Shown here: one piece after another, positions 49,467 to 58,100 of the stretch
How positions within the stretch are numbered: the stretch's first letter is position 1
Layout: each line of letters starts with the position of its first letter
Assembly: GCA_021083345.1 (NCBI GenBank)
Contig: JAJGRE010000001.1
Span: forward strand, 1,364,001 to 1,428,000
Direction of reading: 5' to 3'
Length of the DNA stretch: 64,000 nt
From: Calditrichales bacterium MX18-03
GTDB lineage: Bacteria > Bacillota > Clostridia > Lutisporales > Lutisporaceae
The notes under the pieces: generated by a model
Databases searched by the model: none
Told to the model about the DNA's origin: nothing
What the model saw: the letters and a program-made list of their open reading frames with translations, nothing else
Translations under genes and position numbers: made by a program

Positions 49467-50738
49467 TTACTGATTTTCCTGTTTTTCCTTATACACCTGC
49501 CCTATAGCTTCGGCATATACCGCCATAATGCTTTTTCCTGTTTTCTCAGCTGCCAGCCTGCAGTCTTCATACTCCGGAGAGACTCTGAGCAATGCGCCGT
49601 CATGCCAGCCCAGCTTGCAGCTGATGCTTCCGGCCTTGGTTTCCACCACGGTCTGTGCTCGCTCCAGGATCTCTCTTTCGTAGAGTGCATAACGGATACC
49701 GAAGGTACTGGTATGCTTGAAAACGGCATCTACGATCCCAGACTTTTTCTCCGGACTGCACAGTACCGACAGCCTGACTCCCGGGCGGTTCTTTTTCATC
49801 AGGATGGAAGTATAGCTGACATCCAGGGCGCCCTCCGAAAAAAGCTTCTCCATGGCGTAACCCATCTGCTCAGGGGTCATATCGTCAATATTGGCTTCAA
49901 TGGCTAATACCGAATCTTTTATTTTTTTTTTTGACTCATACAGCATGACGCGGAGAACGTTGGGAATCTCATAGGTTTTCTTACCCAAACCATAGCCGAT
50001 CCTTTCGATGCAGCCTTCACCCAGCGCTCCGAATTCATGGGCCAATGCCTTGGCAATGCCTGCCCCGGTAGGCGTGACCAGTTCAAAGTCCAAGCTGGTA
50101 TAGTATACCGGAACGCCCCTGAGTATCTCCAGTACAGCGGGAGCAGGCAGCGGGAAGGTTCCGTGCTGGCACCTGACAAAACCTCTCGAGAGGGGCAGAC
50201 TGGAAAAAATGATCCGATCGGGCGATAGCTGGTCGATGCATATGGCGGTACCAACAATATCCACAATGGAGTCTACTGCGCCGACTTCATGAAAATGGAC
50301 CTCATTGGCAGGCTTTCCATGAATCTTCCCTTCCGCTTCTGCAATCAAGCGGAAAATATCCAGGCTGATTTTTTTTGTATTGTCATTGAGGCCGCTTTCC
50401 ACAATAAGATGCTCAATATCGTGAAAACTTCTGTGAGCATGGCTGTGTTGATGCTCACCATGATGATGCGCTTCAGAATGGCTGTGTGCATGGACATGAG
50501 GATGCTCATGAATATGTACATGGGGATGCTGATGCTGCTCCTCATCCAACAAGACTTCAAATTGCGTACCTGAGATTCCGTTCTTCAGCCTTTTTTCTAT
50601 TTTCAGCCTGTAGCCTTCAACATTCAGCATTTTCAACCCAGTCTCCAATACGGCAGTATCCGCACCCAGATCAAGCAAGGCGCCTACGGTCATATCCCCA
50701 CTGATGCCTGAAAAGCAATCGAAATATAAGGTTTTCAT
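49467..50738 (-). CDS. larC: nickel insertion protein LarC
   Basis: CTP-dependent cyclometallase that inserts nickel into the pincer cofactor of lactate racemase-type enzymes. Starts YFDCFSGISGDM; a His-rich stretch (about residues 69-105, motifs HPHVHIHEHPH and HSHSEAHHH) likely binds Ni. PTGAGIAKAL and the C-terminal EANIDDMTPEQMG (LarC2) follow. In Lactobacillus the protein is made as LarC1/LarC2 by a programmed frameshift; here both parts are in one frame, 423 aa, joined across an A11 run. Last gene of larE-larB-larC. Confidence 0.92.
   Translation of the reverse strand: MKTLYFDCFSGISGDMTVGALLDLGADTAVLETGLKMLNVEGYRLKIEKRLKNGISGTQFEVLLDEEQHQHPHVHIHEHPHVHAHSHSEAHHHGEHQHSHAHRSFHDIEHLIVESGLNDNTKKISLDIFRLIAEAEGKIHGKPANEVHFHEVGAVDSIVDIVGTAICIDQLSPDRIIFSSLPLSRGFVRCQHGTFPLPAPAVLEILRGVPVYYTSLDFELVTPTGAGIAKALAHEFGALGEGCIERIGYGLGKKTYEIPNVLRVMLYESKKKIKDSVLAIEANIDDMTPEQMGYAMEKLFSEGALDVSYTSILMKKNRPGVRLSVLCSPEKKSGIVDAVFKHTSTFGIRYALYEREILERAQTVVETKAGSISCKLGWHDGALLRVSPEYEDCRLAAEKTGKSIMAVYAEAIGQVYKEKQENQ
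49922..49932 (-). repeat. A11 homopolymer at LarC1/LarC2 junction
   Basis: On the coding strand TCA is followed by eleven A and TAAAAG. In frame it reads Lys-Lys-Lys-Ile; loss of one A yields TAA at once, gain of one A leads to a stop shortly after. A prime slippage site. Confidence 0.8.
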
Positions 50739-50741
50739 CGC

Positions 50742-51488
50742 TTACCTCCTGTTAATCATACTGGCAAGATAACCGGCTCCGAAGCCGTTGTCGATGTTGA
50801 CCACTCCAATACCGCTGGCGCAGCTGTTGAGCATGGTCAGCAATGAGGATAAGCCGCCGAAGTTGGCACCATAGCCCACACTGGTGGGGACGGCTACCAC
50901 AGGGCAATTTGCCAGTCCGGCAACAACGCTGGCCAATGCACCTTCCATACCCGCTACGGCGATAATGACTCTGGCATCCATCAGCTTTTCGGTGTTCATC
51001 AGGAGCCTATGGATGCCTGCAACACCTACGTCATAAAGCCGCTCAACCTGATTGCCGAGAAAATCAGCTGTCACTGCCGCCTCCTCAGCCACGGGTATGT
51101 CGGAGGTTCCGCCTGTCACAATGACGATGCGTCCGGATGCCCGCTCCGTTTCATGCCTTATAACGGTTATGGCTTTCGCCTGCTCATGGTATACCGCATC
51201 GGCTATTGCTGCTTTGACTGCCTCAAAGGTTGCCCCATCCGCCCTGGTGCCCAGAACATTATCATGATGCACCAGCATTTTCTCAAAAATAGCCGTGGTC
51301 TGATCCGGTGTTTTTCCGGCACAATAAATGACCTCACCCTGACCCTTCCGGATTTTCCTGTGGTGATCCAGCTTTGCAAACCCCAAGTCCTCATAGGGAA
51401 GCTTTTTCAATACCTCCAGCGCTTCATTCAAATCTATGGCGCCACTTTTTACCTGCATCAGCAGGTTTGTCAGATGCCTCTCGTCCAT
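50742..51488 (-). CDS. larB: pyridinium-3,5-biscarboxylic acid mononucleotide synthase LarB
   Basis: Carboxylates nicotinic acid adenine dinucleotide in the first step of nickel-pincer cofactor synthesis. The C-terminal half is PurE-like: VTGGTSDIPVAEEAA, VGVAGIHRLL, AGMEGALASVVAGLA and PTSVGYGANFGG. 248 aa. It starts three bases after the larE stop and ends three before larC. The superficial likeness to PurE is structural; purE itself is at 21874. Confidence 0.95.
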   Translation of the reverse strand: MDERHLTNLLMQVKSGAIDLNEALEVLKKLPYEDLGFAKLDHHRKIRKGQGEVIYCAGKTPDQTTAIFEKMLVHHDNVLGTRADGATFEAVKAAIADAVYHEQAKAITVIRHETERASGRIVIVTGGTSDIPVAEEAAVTADFLGNQVERLYDVGVAGIHRLLMNTEKLMDARVIIAVAGMEGALASVVAGLANCPVVAVPTSVGYGANFGGLSSLLTMLNSCASGIGVVNIDNGFGAGYLASMINRR

Positions 51489-51491
51489 GTA

Positions 51492-52316
51492 TTACACCTC
51501 CGTCAATGTCTCATTCAGACTCCCTGTCCGATAACCGGCCAAATCCATTGCCGTATAACTAAAGCCGATCGCCTTAAGCTTGGTATGGATATCCAGCATC
51601 CGTTTCTTGTCAAAAATCCGCTCCATTTCAGCCGGTATAAGCTCAATACGTGCCAAGTTTCCGTGACATCGCACCCGAACCTGCTGGAAGCCTTGTCCCA
51701 TCAGATATTCCTCTGCCGCCTCCACCATGCCCAGCTTTTCGGGTGTAATCCGCTCATAATAGGGGATGCGGGATGCCAGACAAGCCTTGCTGGGCTTGCA
51801 CCAGGTGGGAACCGAAAGCTGCCTGGAAAGGCTGCGGATCTCTTCCTTGCCTAGTCCGCTGAGCTTCAGCGGACTTTTGACACCCAGTTCCTCCAGGGCC
51901 TTCATGCCCGGCCGGTAGTCATTGTCATCCTCCGCATTGGTCCCGTCCACAACAATAGGCAGTCCCTTTGCTGCCGCAATGTCCAGGACGCGGGTAAAGA
52001 TAGCTTTCTTACAGGTATAACACCGGTCCGGAAGGTTGTCGGCAAAGCCGGGTATGGAAAACACATCGGCTTCCACCTGTATGAAGTCAACCCCCAGCTC
52101 CCCGGCATATGCTGCAGCCGAAGCCATCTCTGCAGATGGATTGACGGCAGCCTTGATAGTAACGGCTGCAACCTGTTCCTTCCCGAGGGCATCCACCGCT
52201 GCCTTCAACAGAAAGCTGCTGTCCACCCCCCCCGAAAACGCTACAGCTATCTTGCCGTAAGCTTTCAATCTCTCCTTAAGCACATGCAATTTCTCCAAAT
52301 GTCGTATCCTCCTCAA
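51492..52316 (-). CDS. larE: ATP-dependent sulphur transferase LarE
   Basis: Second enzyme of pincer cofactor synthesis, adenylates and thiolates the carboxylated nucleotide. PP-loop SGGVDSSFLL near residue 30; RCYTCKKAIF; and WCKPSKACLASRIPYYERIT with the Cys that donates sulphur in sacrificial LarE enzymes. 274 aa. It heads larE-larB-larC; the racemase or other LarA-family apoenzyme is not in the window. Confidence 0.95.
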   Translation of the reverse strand: MRRIRHLEKLHVLKERLKAYGKIAVAFSGGVDSSFLLKAAVDALGKEQVAAVTIKAAVNPSAEMASAAAYAGELGVDFIQVEADVFSIPGFADNLPDRCYTCKKAIFTRVLDIAAAKGLPIVVDGTNAEDDNDYRPGMKALEELGVKSPLKLSGLGKEEIRSLSRQLSVPTWCKPSKACLASRIPYYERITPEKLGMVEAAEEYLMGQGFQQVRVRCHGNLARIELIPAEMERIFDKKRMLDIHTKLKAIGFSYTAMDLAGYRTGSLNETLTEV

Positions 52317-52317
52317 A

Positions 52318-52800
52318 TTACATCAAAACTCTGAAATAGAATATAATAACCATTATCCCTGCAAAAAATACCTTGATGATGCTTGCCGCCAGGTATCCAG
52401 CAAAAACAGCAAACCCTGCCCGGAAGGATTTTTTCATCTCGGTGCCAAAGCACAATTCACCCGCTACAACGCCCAGCAGCTGGCCTGCCAGCATGCCGGG
52501 AATGCTGAAGAATACAAGTCCCGTTATACCGCCCACAATGCTTCCGATCAGGCCGTATTTGGATGCGCCGAATTTCTTGGCGGTCATCAGTCCCCCCACA
52601 TAATCGATCAGGGATGCAAGGACGGTCAGCACAGCGAAAAGGATAACGTAGCCGATGGTAATGACGTTGAAATTCGTTGCCCAGGCGTAGATGAAGGTGC
52701 CGGCAAATACCAGCGGTACGCCCGGCAGGACCGGTATGAATATACCGGCCAATCCGATTATCATGATGATGCTGCTCAGTAAAAGATACAAGATGCTCAA
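52318..52800 (-). CDS. DUF456 family membrane protein
   Basis: A small hydrophobic protein of about 160 aa with four or five membrane helices: LLLSSIIMIIGLAGIFIPVLPGVPLVFAG at the start and a Gly-rich GSIVGGITGLVFFSIPG segment. This matches the DUF456 pattern; no function is known. The TTG at 52800 is preferred because AAGGTG stands five bases upstream; the frame is open to 52845. It abuts larE, so it may be part of the lar operon, though a metal transport role is not shown. Confidence 0.8.
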   Translation of the reverse strand: MSILYLLLSSIIMIIGLAGIFIPVLPGVPLVFAGTFIYAWATNFNVITIGYVILFAVLTVLASLIDYVGGLMTAKKFGASKYGLIGSIVGGITGLVFFSIPGMLAGQLLGVVAGELCFGTEMKKSFRAGFAVFAGYLAASIIKVFFAGIMVIIFYFRVLM

Positions 52801-53004
52801 CTGTTCACCTTCAATTCTATCATGGCAGGACTGCCGTGAAAACACCTGAGATAGTCATAAACCTCTATGTTCTGCCGGCTTCCTACCTATACTATGCCAA
52901 ATTGCGTCCTGTCTGATTCATGATCATAAGACAGGTATTGCCCATAATATATCCCTAAAGGAGCGGGTTGTCAAGCGCCAGGCAAAGCATGGGACGCTTG
53001 AGCG

Positions 53005-53040
53005 GCAAAAGCCGGCACCACTGTGGGTGCCGGCTTTTGC
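53005..53040. terminator. strong hairpin terminator
   Basis: Perfect 15-bp stem GCAAAAGCCGGCACC and complement, six-base loop; T4 lies within the arm on both strands. It ends the chemoreceptor gene. Directly left, AGCGCCAGGC (52976) resembles the palindromic repeats at 12405 and 16216. Confidence 0.8.
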
Positions 53041-53046
53041 GCTGGC

Positions 53047-54756
53047 TTAAATGATAAACTTCTGTATGCTTTCCTTCATCTGGCGGGCTGTATCCGACAG
53101 CTCCTTTGCAGATTGAGCGATACTCTGTATCACCATGGCCTGCTCCTCAACGGTAGCCGAAACCTGCTCCGTTCCTGCCGCTGTCTCTTCTGAAATACTT
53201 GCAATATCGGAAACTGCTTCTCCGGCTTTTCCGGCATTGTCATTGAGACTGCTGACGGAAAGGGATATGGCTTCGGTATTGTCTGCAGCTGCCGTTACAG
53301 CCTCTGATATTTCTGCAAAAGCTTTAACCGTATCCTTTAAGGCTTTTTCCTGCTCATCCACGATCTTACCGGTCCTGTCCATTTCAGATACAGCGTGGGC
53401 AATACCTCCCTGGACTTCATTGATCAGGTTACTGATCCGCTTCACAGAAGCGCCGGATTGCTCAGCCAGCTTTCTGACCTCATTGGCGACGACTGCAAAG
53501 CCCTTGCCCATTTCTCCGGCCCGTGCCGCTTCTATGGCTGCATTCAGCGCCAGTAGATTCGTCTGCTCTGCAATACCGTTGATGGTCTCAAGGATTTGCC
53601 CGATTTCATTGGATTGATGCGACAGCAGTGTAACCGCTTGGGCAGCTTTGTCGGCCGCCTGCCTGTTTTCATTCATTTTCTGTGTCTGATAGCTTAAAGA
53701 GCCTTCACCCTTTTCCACCGTGGTCCTGGCTGTGCGCATCAGGCGTCCTGCTACGCCGGCATCATTGGAAATGTGTCCAAGCCTGTCCACGATTTCACTG
53801 ATCATGACACTTCCCTGCTCCGCGGAAACGGCCTGCTCCGTTGCGCCTTTAGCCAGCTCCGTAACCGTCATGGCAGTCTGTTCTGAGCCGATGCCAATCT
53901 CCTCCAATGCTTTATCAATGACCTTCAGCGTATCATATGTGATTTGCTCGGACTGCTTGATTTCACTTATCAAACCCTTCAGGTCGGCAACCATGCCGTT
54001 GATGGTCTCGGAAATTGCGCCCAACTCGTCCTTCTGCTGCATTTCCACAGACTGAGAAAAATCGTAATTGGCAATCTTTTTGATGTAGGCCGTAATTTTA
54101 TTCAGATTCTTATTTAGCGGTATAACGATGGCCAGGATCATGATCAGTGCCATCAGTCCCAATAGGCCGGTTGCAACCAGTATTCTATTCCGGAAGGCCG
54201 CCTTCATTGCTTCCAGATCATCAACATAAATGCCGCTCCCGATTACCCACTGCCAGGGTTCAAAGCCTTTTACAAAGGACGTCTTGGGCTGCGGCTTATC
54301 CTTCCCGGGTTTTTCCCATTCATAATTCACAACGCCCTCACCCTTTGATTTGACTACATCGACAAATGCGACAAAAAGTTTAAAGCCGTTGGGGTCCTTG
54401 TAATCGTTCAAATCTTTTCCATTGAGGGCTGCGTTGATGGGATGCATAATCATCACCGGCTGGTAATCGTTGATCCAGAAGTAGCCGTCTGCTCCAAACC
54501 GGAGGTTTTTGACCGCATCCATTGCCGCTTCCTTTGCCTGTTCCTCTGTCAAAGCACCGCTCTTGAACTGGTCGTAATGGGTTTGAATAATACTGTGGGC
54601 TGTCTCCACCAAGCTGCGCATCTTATCTTCCGTACGAACTTCAATCGTGGTGTTCATAGACGGAATGATATATCCGACGATCAGCCCCATAAAAGAAACA
54701 AGCAACAAGCCGCACAATAAAATGATTTTGTTTCTCAGCTTCATGTTTTTTAACAT
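53047..54756 (-). CDS. methyl-accepting chemotaxis protein, sCache type
   Basis: A 569-aa receptor. Membrane helix (about 10-32), extracellular single Cache_2 domain ([20 protein letters not shown] and [19 protein letters not shown]), helix near 190-212, HAMP, and signalling tip [37 protein letters not shown]. sCache_2 receptors often bind small organic acids; ligand not visible. ATG at 54756 fits AAGGCGG; GTG at 54762 rejected. Single gene with terminator at 53005. Confidence 0.94.
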   Translation of the reverse strand: MLKNMKLRNKIILLCGLLLVSFMGLIVGYIIPSMNTTIEVRTEDKMRSLVETAHSIIQTHYDQFKSGALTEEQAKEAAMDAVKNLRFGADGYFWINDYQPVMIMHPINAALNGKDLNDYKDPNGFKLFVAFVDVVKSKGEGVVNYEWEKPGKDKPQPKTSFVKGFEPWQWVIGSGIYVDDLEAMKAAFRNRILVATGLLGLMALIMILAIVIPLNKNLNKITAYIKKIANYDFSQSVEMQQKDELGAISETINGMVADLKGLISEIKQSEQITYDTLKVIDKALEEIGIGSEQTAMTVTELAKGATEQAVSAEQGSVMISEIVDRLGHISNDAGVAGRLMRTARTTVEKGEGSLSYQTQKMNENRQAADKAAQAVTLLSHQSNEIGQILETINGIAEQTNLLALNAAIEAARAGEMGKGFAVVANEVRKLAEQSGASVKRISNLINEVQGGIAHAVSEMDRTGKIVDEQEKALKDTVKAFAEISEAVTAAADNTEAISLSVSSLNDNAGKAGEAVSDIASISEETAAGTEQVSATVEEQAMVIQSIAQSAKELSDTARQMKESIQKFII

Positions 54757-54949
54757 GATCACACCGCCTTTTCATTTCTACAAAGTTAGACATAATTCGA
54801 CATTTTGTTTCAGTAACATATTAAGAATACTAGAACTCTTTTGATAATTCAATTGGTAATTATATAAAATTTATATTAAAAAAGTCTATATAATAGTATT
54901 TATAATTTAATAATCATTATATTTTATCTCCATTCCAATTGCAAGTTTA

Positions 54950-54977
54950 AAACCCGGAGTCCCAAGACGCCGGGTTT
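54950..54977 (-). terminator. terminator after the hydrolase operon
   Basis: Stem AAACCCGG/CCGGGTTT with a 12-base loop and a TTTTAAAC tail on the minus strand. Confidence 0.7.
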
Positions 54978-55027
54978 ACTTTTTATCCCTTTTTGAAAAA
55001 AACCATCAGCAATACTCCTCTCCTTTT

Positions 55028-55333
55028 TTATTTAACTATCAGAATATGAATCACCAAGATGATCTCTGTTATCAGGCCTATGGCTGCGGCCATACAGCCT
55101 TCCACGTCCCTAACCGTTCCTTTCAGCCGCAGTAAAGTCCCTGCCGCCAAAAGTACGATGAATGCAATCAGCAGCAAATTTCCGGATATCAGCTTTAGTG
55201 CCATATTGTTCAGCGCATCTGCAATCTCATAACTTTTTGCACCAAAAAAACGGGTGTTCAGGAGCAGCAGATTGGCGGCATACACACCTACGAGCAGTAC
55301 AGGCCAGCATAACGCTTTTATAAAAGCTCTCAT
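55028..55333 (-). CDS. small membrane protein
   Basis: A 101-aa protein with three predicted helices (near residues 5-25, 45-65 and 80-100) and a basic loop LLRLKGTVRD. No known family recognised. ATG at 55333 is chosen because GGAGG stands six bases upstream; ATG 55339 abuts the site. It follows the alpha/beta hydrolase by 20 bases and is probably co-transcribed and membrane-partnered with it. Confidence 0.7.
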   Translation of the reverse strand: MRAFIKALCWPVLLVGVYAANLLLLNTRFFGAKSYEIADALNNMALKLISGNLLLIAFIVLLAAGTLLRLKGTVRDVEGCMAAAIGLITEIILVIHILIVK

Positions 55334-55353
55334 GACCATCCTCCTGCCTCAAC

Positions 55354-56328
55354 TCACTTGCTGGTGCATTTTTCAATGAAGGCGTCCGTCAACCCTTTGA
55401 CTTCGTTGTGATGGCCAAGGAGAATGTGACCTCCTGTCTCAAAGCTGATGAACTGGCTCCCCCTGATATTCTTTGCTGTATACTCACTCCATTCCGGGAG
55501 TGCAATGGTATCATCCTTGGCGCTGATGATTAGTGAGGGTGCCGTAATCTTTTCCAGCGGCATTTCCTTCAGGTTGTCGCAAAGAGGTCCGTCCATTTCA
55601 AGGCAGCTTTTGTACCGCTGCGAAACCGGCAGGAAAGAGCCAACCATCTGGTTGAGGAGCTCCAGTTCGTTCCGGTCGCAGGCCTGCTTCATCTCTTCCG
55701 ATGCGCTGAATGAGTTGTGCAGACTGGATGGTGAAAGCTTCAGGAGCGTCCAGAAGATGTAATCCGACTTCAGCAATGCCTTATACATGAAATCAGGCAG
55801 CGGGAACTTGCGTGAATCTTCATTGGTAGCGGGAGCATAAGCCGCTGTTGCAAGCAGCACCAGTCCTTCGCACTTCTCAGGATGTCGGATGGCAAACTGG
55901 ATGGCAGGGACACCGCCGGCCGACATGCCCTGGATCACGACCTTATCAATCTCCAGTTGATCCAGCAGATACGCATAGGCGTCAGCCTGCGCCTCATAGG
56001 TCGCGTCGGCCGGCATCCCGGACTGAAGGTATCCGAAGCGGGAGGGAATGATGAACCGGTACTTTTCGCTCATGAAGCCCTTCGCCTGGATCAGCCCCAC
56101 ATCATATCCCCCCATGGTGCCGTGGGATATCAGAACCGGCTCTCCCTTTCCTATCTCTATATACTCTATGATGCCATAAGGTGAATCCATCGTTTTGCTT
56201 TCTGCCTTGAGCTTTGCTTTCATAACGGATATATCACGGAAAAAGAACGGGAGTGAAACCAGAATGCAAAGCGTAATAAGTCCTGCCACAATTCCGATTC
56301 CTTTTAAAAAGTTGTTCATTACATGCAT
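55354..56328 (-). CDS. membrane-anchored alpha/beta hydrolase
   Basis: A 324-aa hydrolase with an N-terminal helix (about 8-30) as anchor. The nucleophile elbow GMSAGG (Ser), acid in SAKDDTIALPEW (Asp) and GGHILLGHH (His) complete the triad; HGTMGGYD forms the oxyanion region. Substrate unknown; esterase, lipase or C-C hydrolase all fit. AAAGGAGG precedes ATG. Possible operator and promoter lie upstream; the next gene upstream is a LuxR-type membrane regulator on the same strand. Confidence 0.88.
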   Translation of the reverse strand: MHVMNNFLKGIGIVAGLITLCILVSLPFFFRDISVMKAKLKAESKTMDSPYGIIEYIEIGKGEPVLISHGTMGGYDVGLIQAKGFMSEKYRFIIPSRFGYLQSGMPADATYEAQADAYAYLLDQLEIDKVVIQGMSAGGVPAIQFAIRHPEKCEGLVLLATAAYAPATNEDSRKFPLPDFMYKALLKSDYIFWTLLKLSPSSLHNSFSASEEMKQACDRNELELLNQMVGSFLPVSQRYKSCLEMDGPLCDNLKEMPLEKITAPSLIISAKDDTIALPEWSEYTAKNIRGSQFISFETGGHILLGHHNEVKGLTDAFIEKCTSK

Positions 56329-56370
56329 GATTAATAGCCTCCTTTAATTTCGTTTGTCTTTCATGTTTCC

Positions 56371-56428
56371 ATTGTAGCCGGGAGGCACTGGTAAAAATAT
56401 CGGATAAATGGATGAAAACCCATCCGAT
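56371..56428 (-). promoter_or_regulatory. candidate activator site and promoter of the hydrolase operon
   Basis: Minus-strand TACAAT (56371-56376) with a poor -35, and immediately upstream the inverted repeat ATCGGAT-N16-ATCCGAT (56399-56428) with nested GGATG/CATCC. Such a position near -42 fits a LuxR-type activator; the neighbouring LuxR gene is the obvious candidate. Confidence 0.5.
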
Positions 56429-56518
56429 TTCCGTATGATTTGAGTTGTTTTTTTGTATACGACTTTTGTATGAGACAGCTGCAAACCCGCATGAAGACTG
56501 GATAAACAAAAAACAAAA

Positions 56519-56542
56519 ATACCCTCCTATATGAGAGGGTAT
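56519..56542 (-). terminator. terminator after luxR-type gene
   Basis: Stem ATACCCTC/GAGGGTAT, followed by TTTTGTTTTTTG on the minus strand. Confidence 0.85.
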
Positions 56543-56565
56543 CGTCTTATCTTGTCAATAAAATT

Positions 56566-57516
56566 CTATGCAGGTGTATCGCTTTTCATCAGATTGATCA
56601 GCTCTACCTTGTTCTTTGCACCGGTTTTCTGATAAATGTTATAGATATGGGTTCTTGCCGTCGTCAGGCTGATGACCAGTTCCTCACTGATCCGGTTATA
56701 ACTGTACCCCTTAGCCAGAAGCAGGATAACTTCCTTCTCCCTATTGGTTATTTTGTATTTCTCATAAAAACGGCCATCGACCTTATCCTGCTCCAACGCT
56801 ATGACCATTGACCCTTTTTGGTCTGCACTCTGTGTATCAACAAAGCTTCCGAAGTACTTGTATCCGAAATACAGGCTCAGTATGTTCCATACCAGATAAA
56901 ACAGGGGTACCGCCAGCAAGCCGTATGGAAAGGTCCGGCGAAGCACTTCAACCTGCTCTACCTTGGATTCAAGAATTTCAAATGGGATCCACAGGCCAAA
57001 AACAAGTAAAAAGGTCTTCATGACGGCTTTCACCTCGGGTCTCTTTACCGTCTTGAGGTGGACCGCTCCCAGACACACGCAGTACAGCAGGTTAAGGAAC
57101 ACGATGGTGCTGATGACTGTCAGGACTGTTACTTTATAAGGCAGGGTATAATACAGTACAAGTGAAACAATGGGAAGGTAAGCCAGCATTCCGAAGAGCA
57201 GTCTTTTTCTTTCCGGAAGCTGCAGCTTCAGAATGTCATGCATCAGCAGGGGAAGGGAATACATCAGAAGACCGCTTCCCAGGCAGGAGATGATCCAGAA
57301 GATGACCTCCAGGTATTGGACGCTGACGACACTGGCAAGCCGGTAGAAAGTAACCAGCCTTTCCAGCAGCACCGTGCTCATGGCAATCAGGAAGCAGGTA
57401 TAGTATTTGACCAATCTGCTTTTGTATCGCCTGTAAGCCAATAACGAAAGTGCAATGGTAATGCCTCCCAGCATAAAAGAAACAAGATGGACGAAAAACA
57501 CCAAATGCTTCACCAC
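56566..57516 (-). CDS. membrane-bound LuxR-family regulator
   Basis: A 316-aa protein with about seven predicted membrane helices in the first 225 residues and a C-terminal LuxR HTH: ITNREKEVILLLAKGYSYNRISEELVISLTTARTHIYNIYQKTGAKNKVELINLM. This is a one-component membrane sensor-regulator layout known from Clostridia and Actinobacteria; the signal is unknown. GTG start with GGAGGTGGT just upstream. TTGCAT-17-TATAAT promoter. It likely acts on the downstream hydrolase operon. Confidence 0.9.
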   Translation of the reverse strand: MVKHLVFFVHLVSFMLGGITIALSLLAYRRYKSRLVKYYTCFLIAMSTVLLERLVTFYRLASVVSVQYLEVIFWIISCLGSGLLMYSLPLLMHDILKLQLPERKRLLFGMLAYLPIVSLVLYYTLPYKVTVLTVISTIVFLNLLYCVCLGAVHLKTVKRPEVKAVMKTFLLVFGLWIPFEILESKVEQVEVLRRTFPYGLLAVPLFYLVWNILSLYFGYKYFGSFVDTQSADQKGSMVIALEQDKVDGRFYEKYKITNREKEVILLLAKGYSYNRISEELVISLTTARTHIYNIYQKTGAKNKVELINLMKSDTPA

Positions 57517-57554
57517 ACCACCTCCAGCCTATGATTGATATTACCTTATCCATC

Positions 57555-57583
57555 ATTATACCTGTTGCCATACCTCAATGCAA
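57555..57583 (-). promoter_or_regulatory. SigA promoter of the LuxR gene
   Basis: Minus strand: TTGCAT, 17 bases, TATAAT, about 40 bases before the GTG start. Confidence 0.75.
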
Positions 57584-57601
57584 TGTTCCCAAATATTAAA
57601 A

Positions 57602-57627
57602 AAGCCGATGCCGTAAGGCATCCGCTT
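57602..57627 (-). terminator. terminator of the tup-moe-moa operon
   Basis: Near-perfect 11-bp stem (AAGCCGATGCC with GGCATCCGCTT, one mismatch), four-base loop, T6 on the minus strand. Confidence 0.85.
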
Positions 57628-57645
57628 CTTGATACATGCTCCAAA

Positions 57646-58089
57646 CTACTTCAGGATTTCGATTTTGTCCCCTGGTCTGACTAAGCCTTCCTTAAGTACC
57701 TTTGTGAAGATCCCCTCCGTCGGCATGACGCAGTTGCCAACCTGATGGAAAATGGCACATTTGGTATGACACTCCTTGCCGATCTGGGTAACTTCCTGTA
57801 CGGTCTCCCCGATCTGAAGCCTGGTACCCACCGGCAGCTTCCACAGCTCAAGTCCCTCTGTGGTTATATTTTCTGCAAACTTGCCGGTGCATAGGCCTTC
57901 AATACCCAAAGCCTTCATTTTATTGATGCTTTCTATCCCCAAAAGGCTCACCTGGCGGTGCCAGTTGCCTGCGTGCGCATCCCCCTCGAGGCCATGATCG
58001 ATTCTGAACAGGCCCTCGGGAATGGTCTTTTTTGGAACGCCTTTTTTCTCACTGATATTGATTGCGATTACTTTCCCTTCCACATACAT
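57646..58089 (-). CDS. MOSC domain protein
   Basis: A 147-aa stand-alone MOSC domain: IDHGLEGDAHAGNWHRQVSLL near residue 30 and the Cys-bearing GKECHTKCAIFHQVGNCVMPTEGIF at the end. MOSC proteins bind or sulphurate molybdenum cofactor and related metal-sulphur units. It is the last gene of the tungstate/molybdopterin operon, 12 bases after moaA, fitting a step in cofactor maturation. Second ATG (58089) chosen by spacing to AAGG. Confidence 0.92.
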   Translation of the reverse strand: MYVEGKVIAINISEKKGVPKKTIPEGLFRIDHGLEGDAHAGNWHRQVSLLGIESINKMKALGIEGLCTGKFAENITTEGLELWKLPVGTRLQIGETVQEVTQIGKECHTKCAIFHQVGNCVMPTEGIFTKVLKEGLVRPGDKIEILK

Positions 58090-58100
58090 CATCCTTTCCT

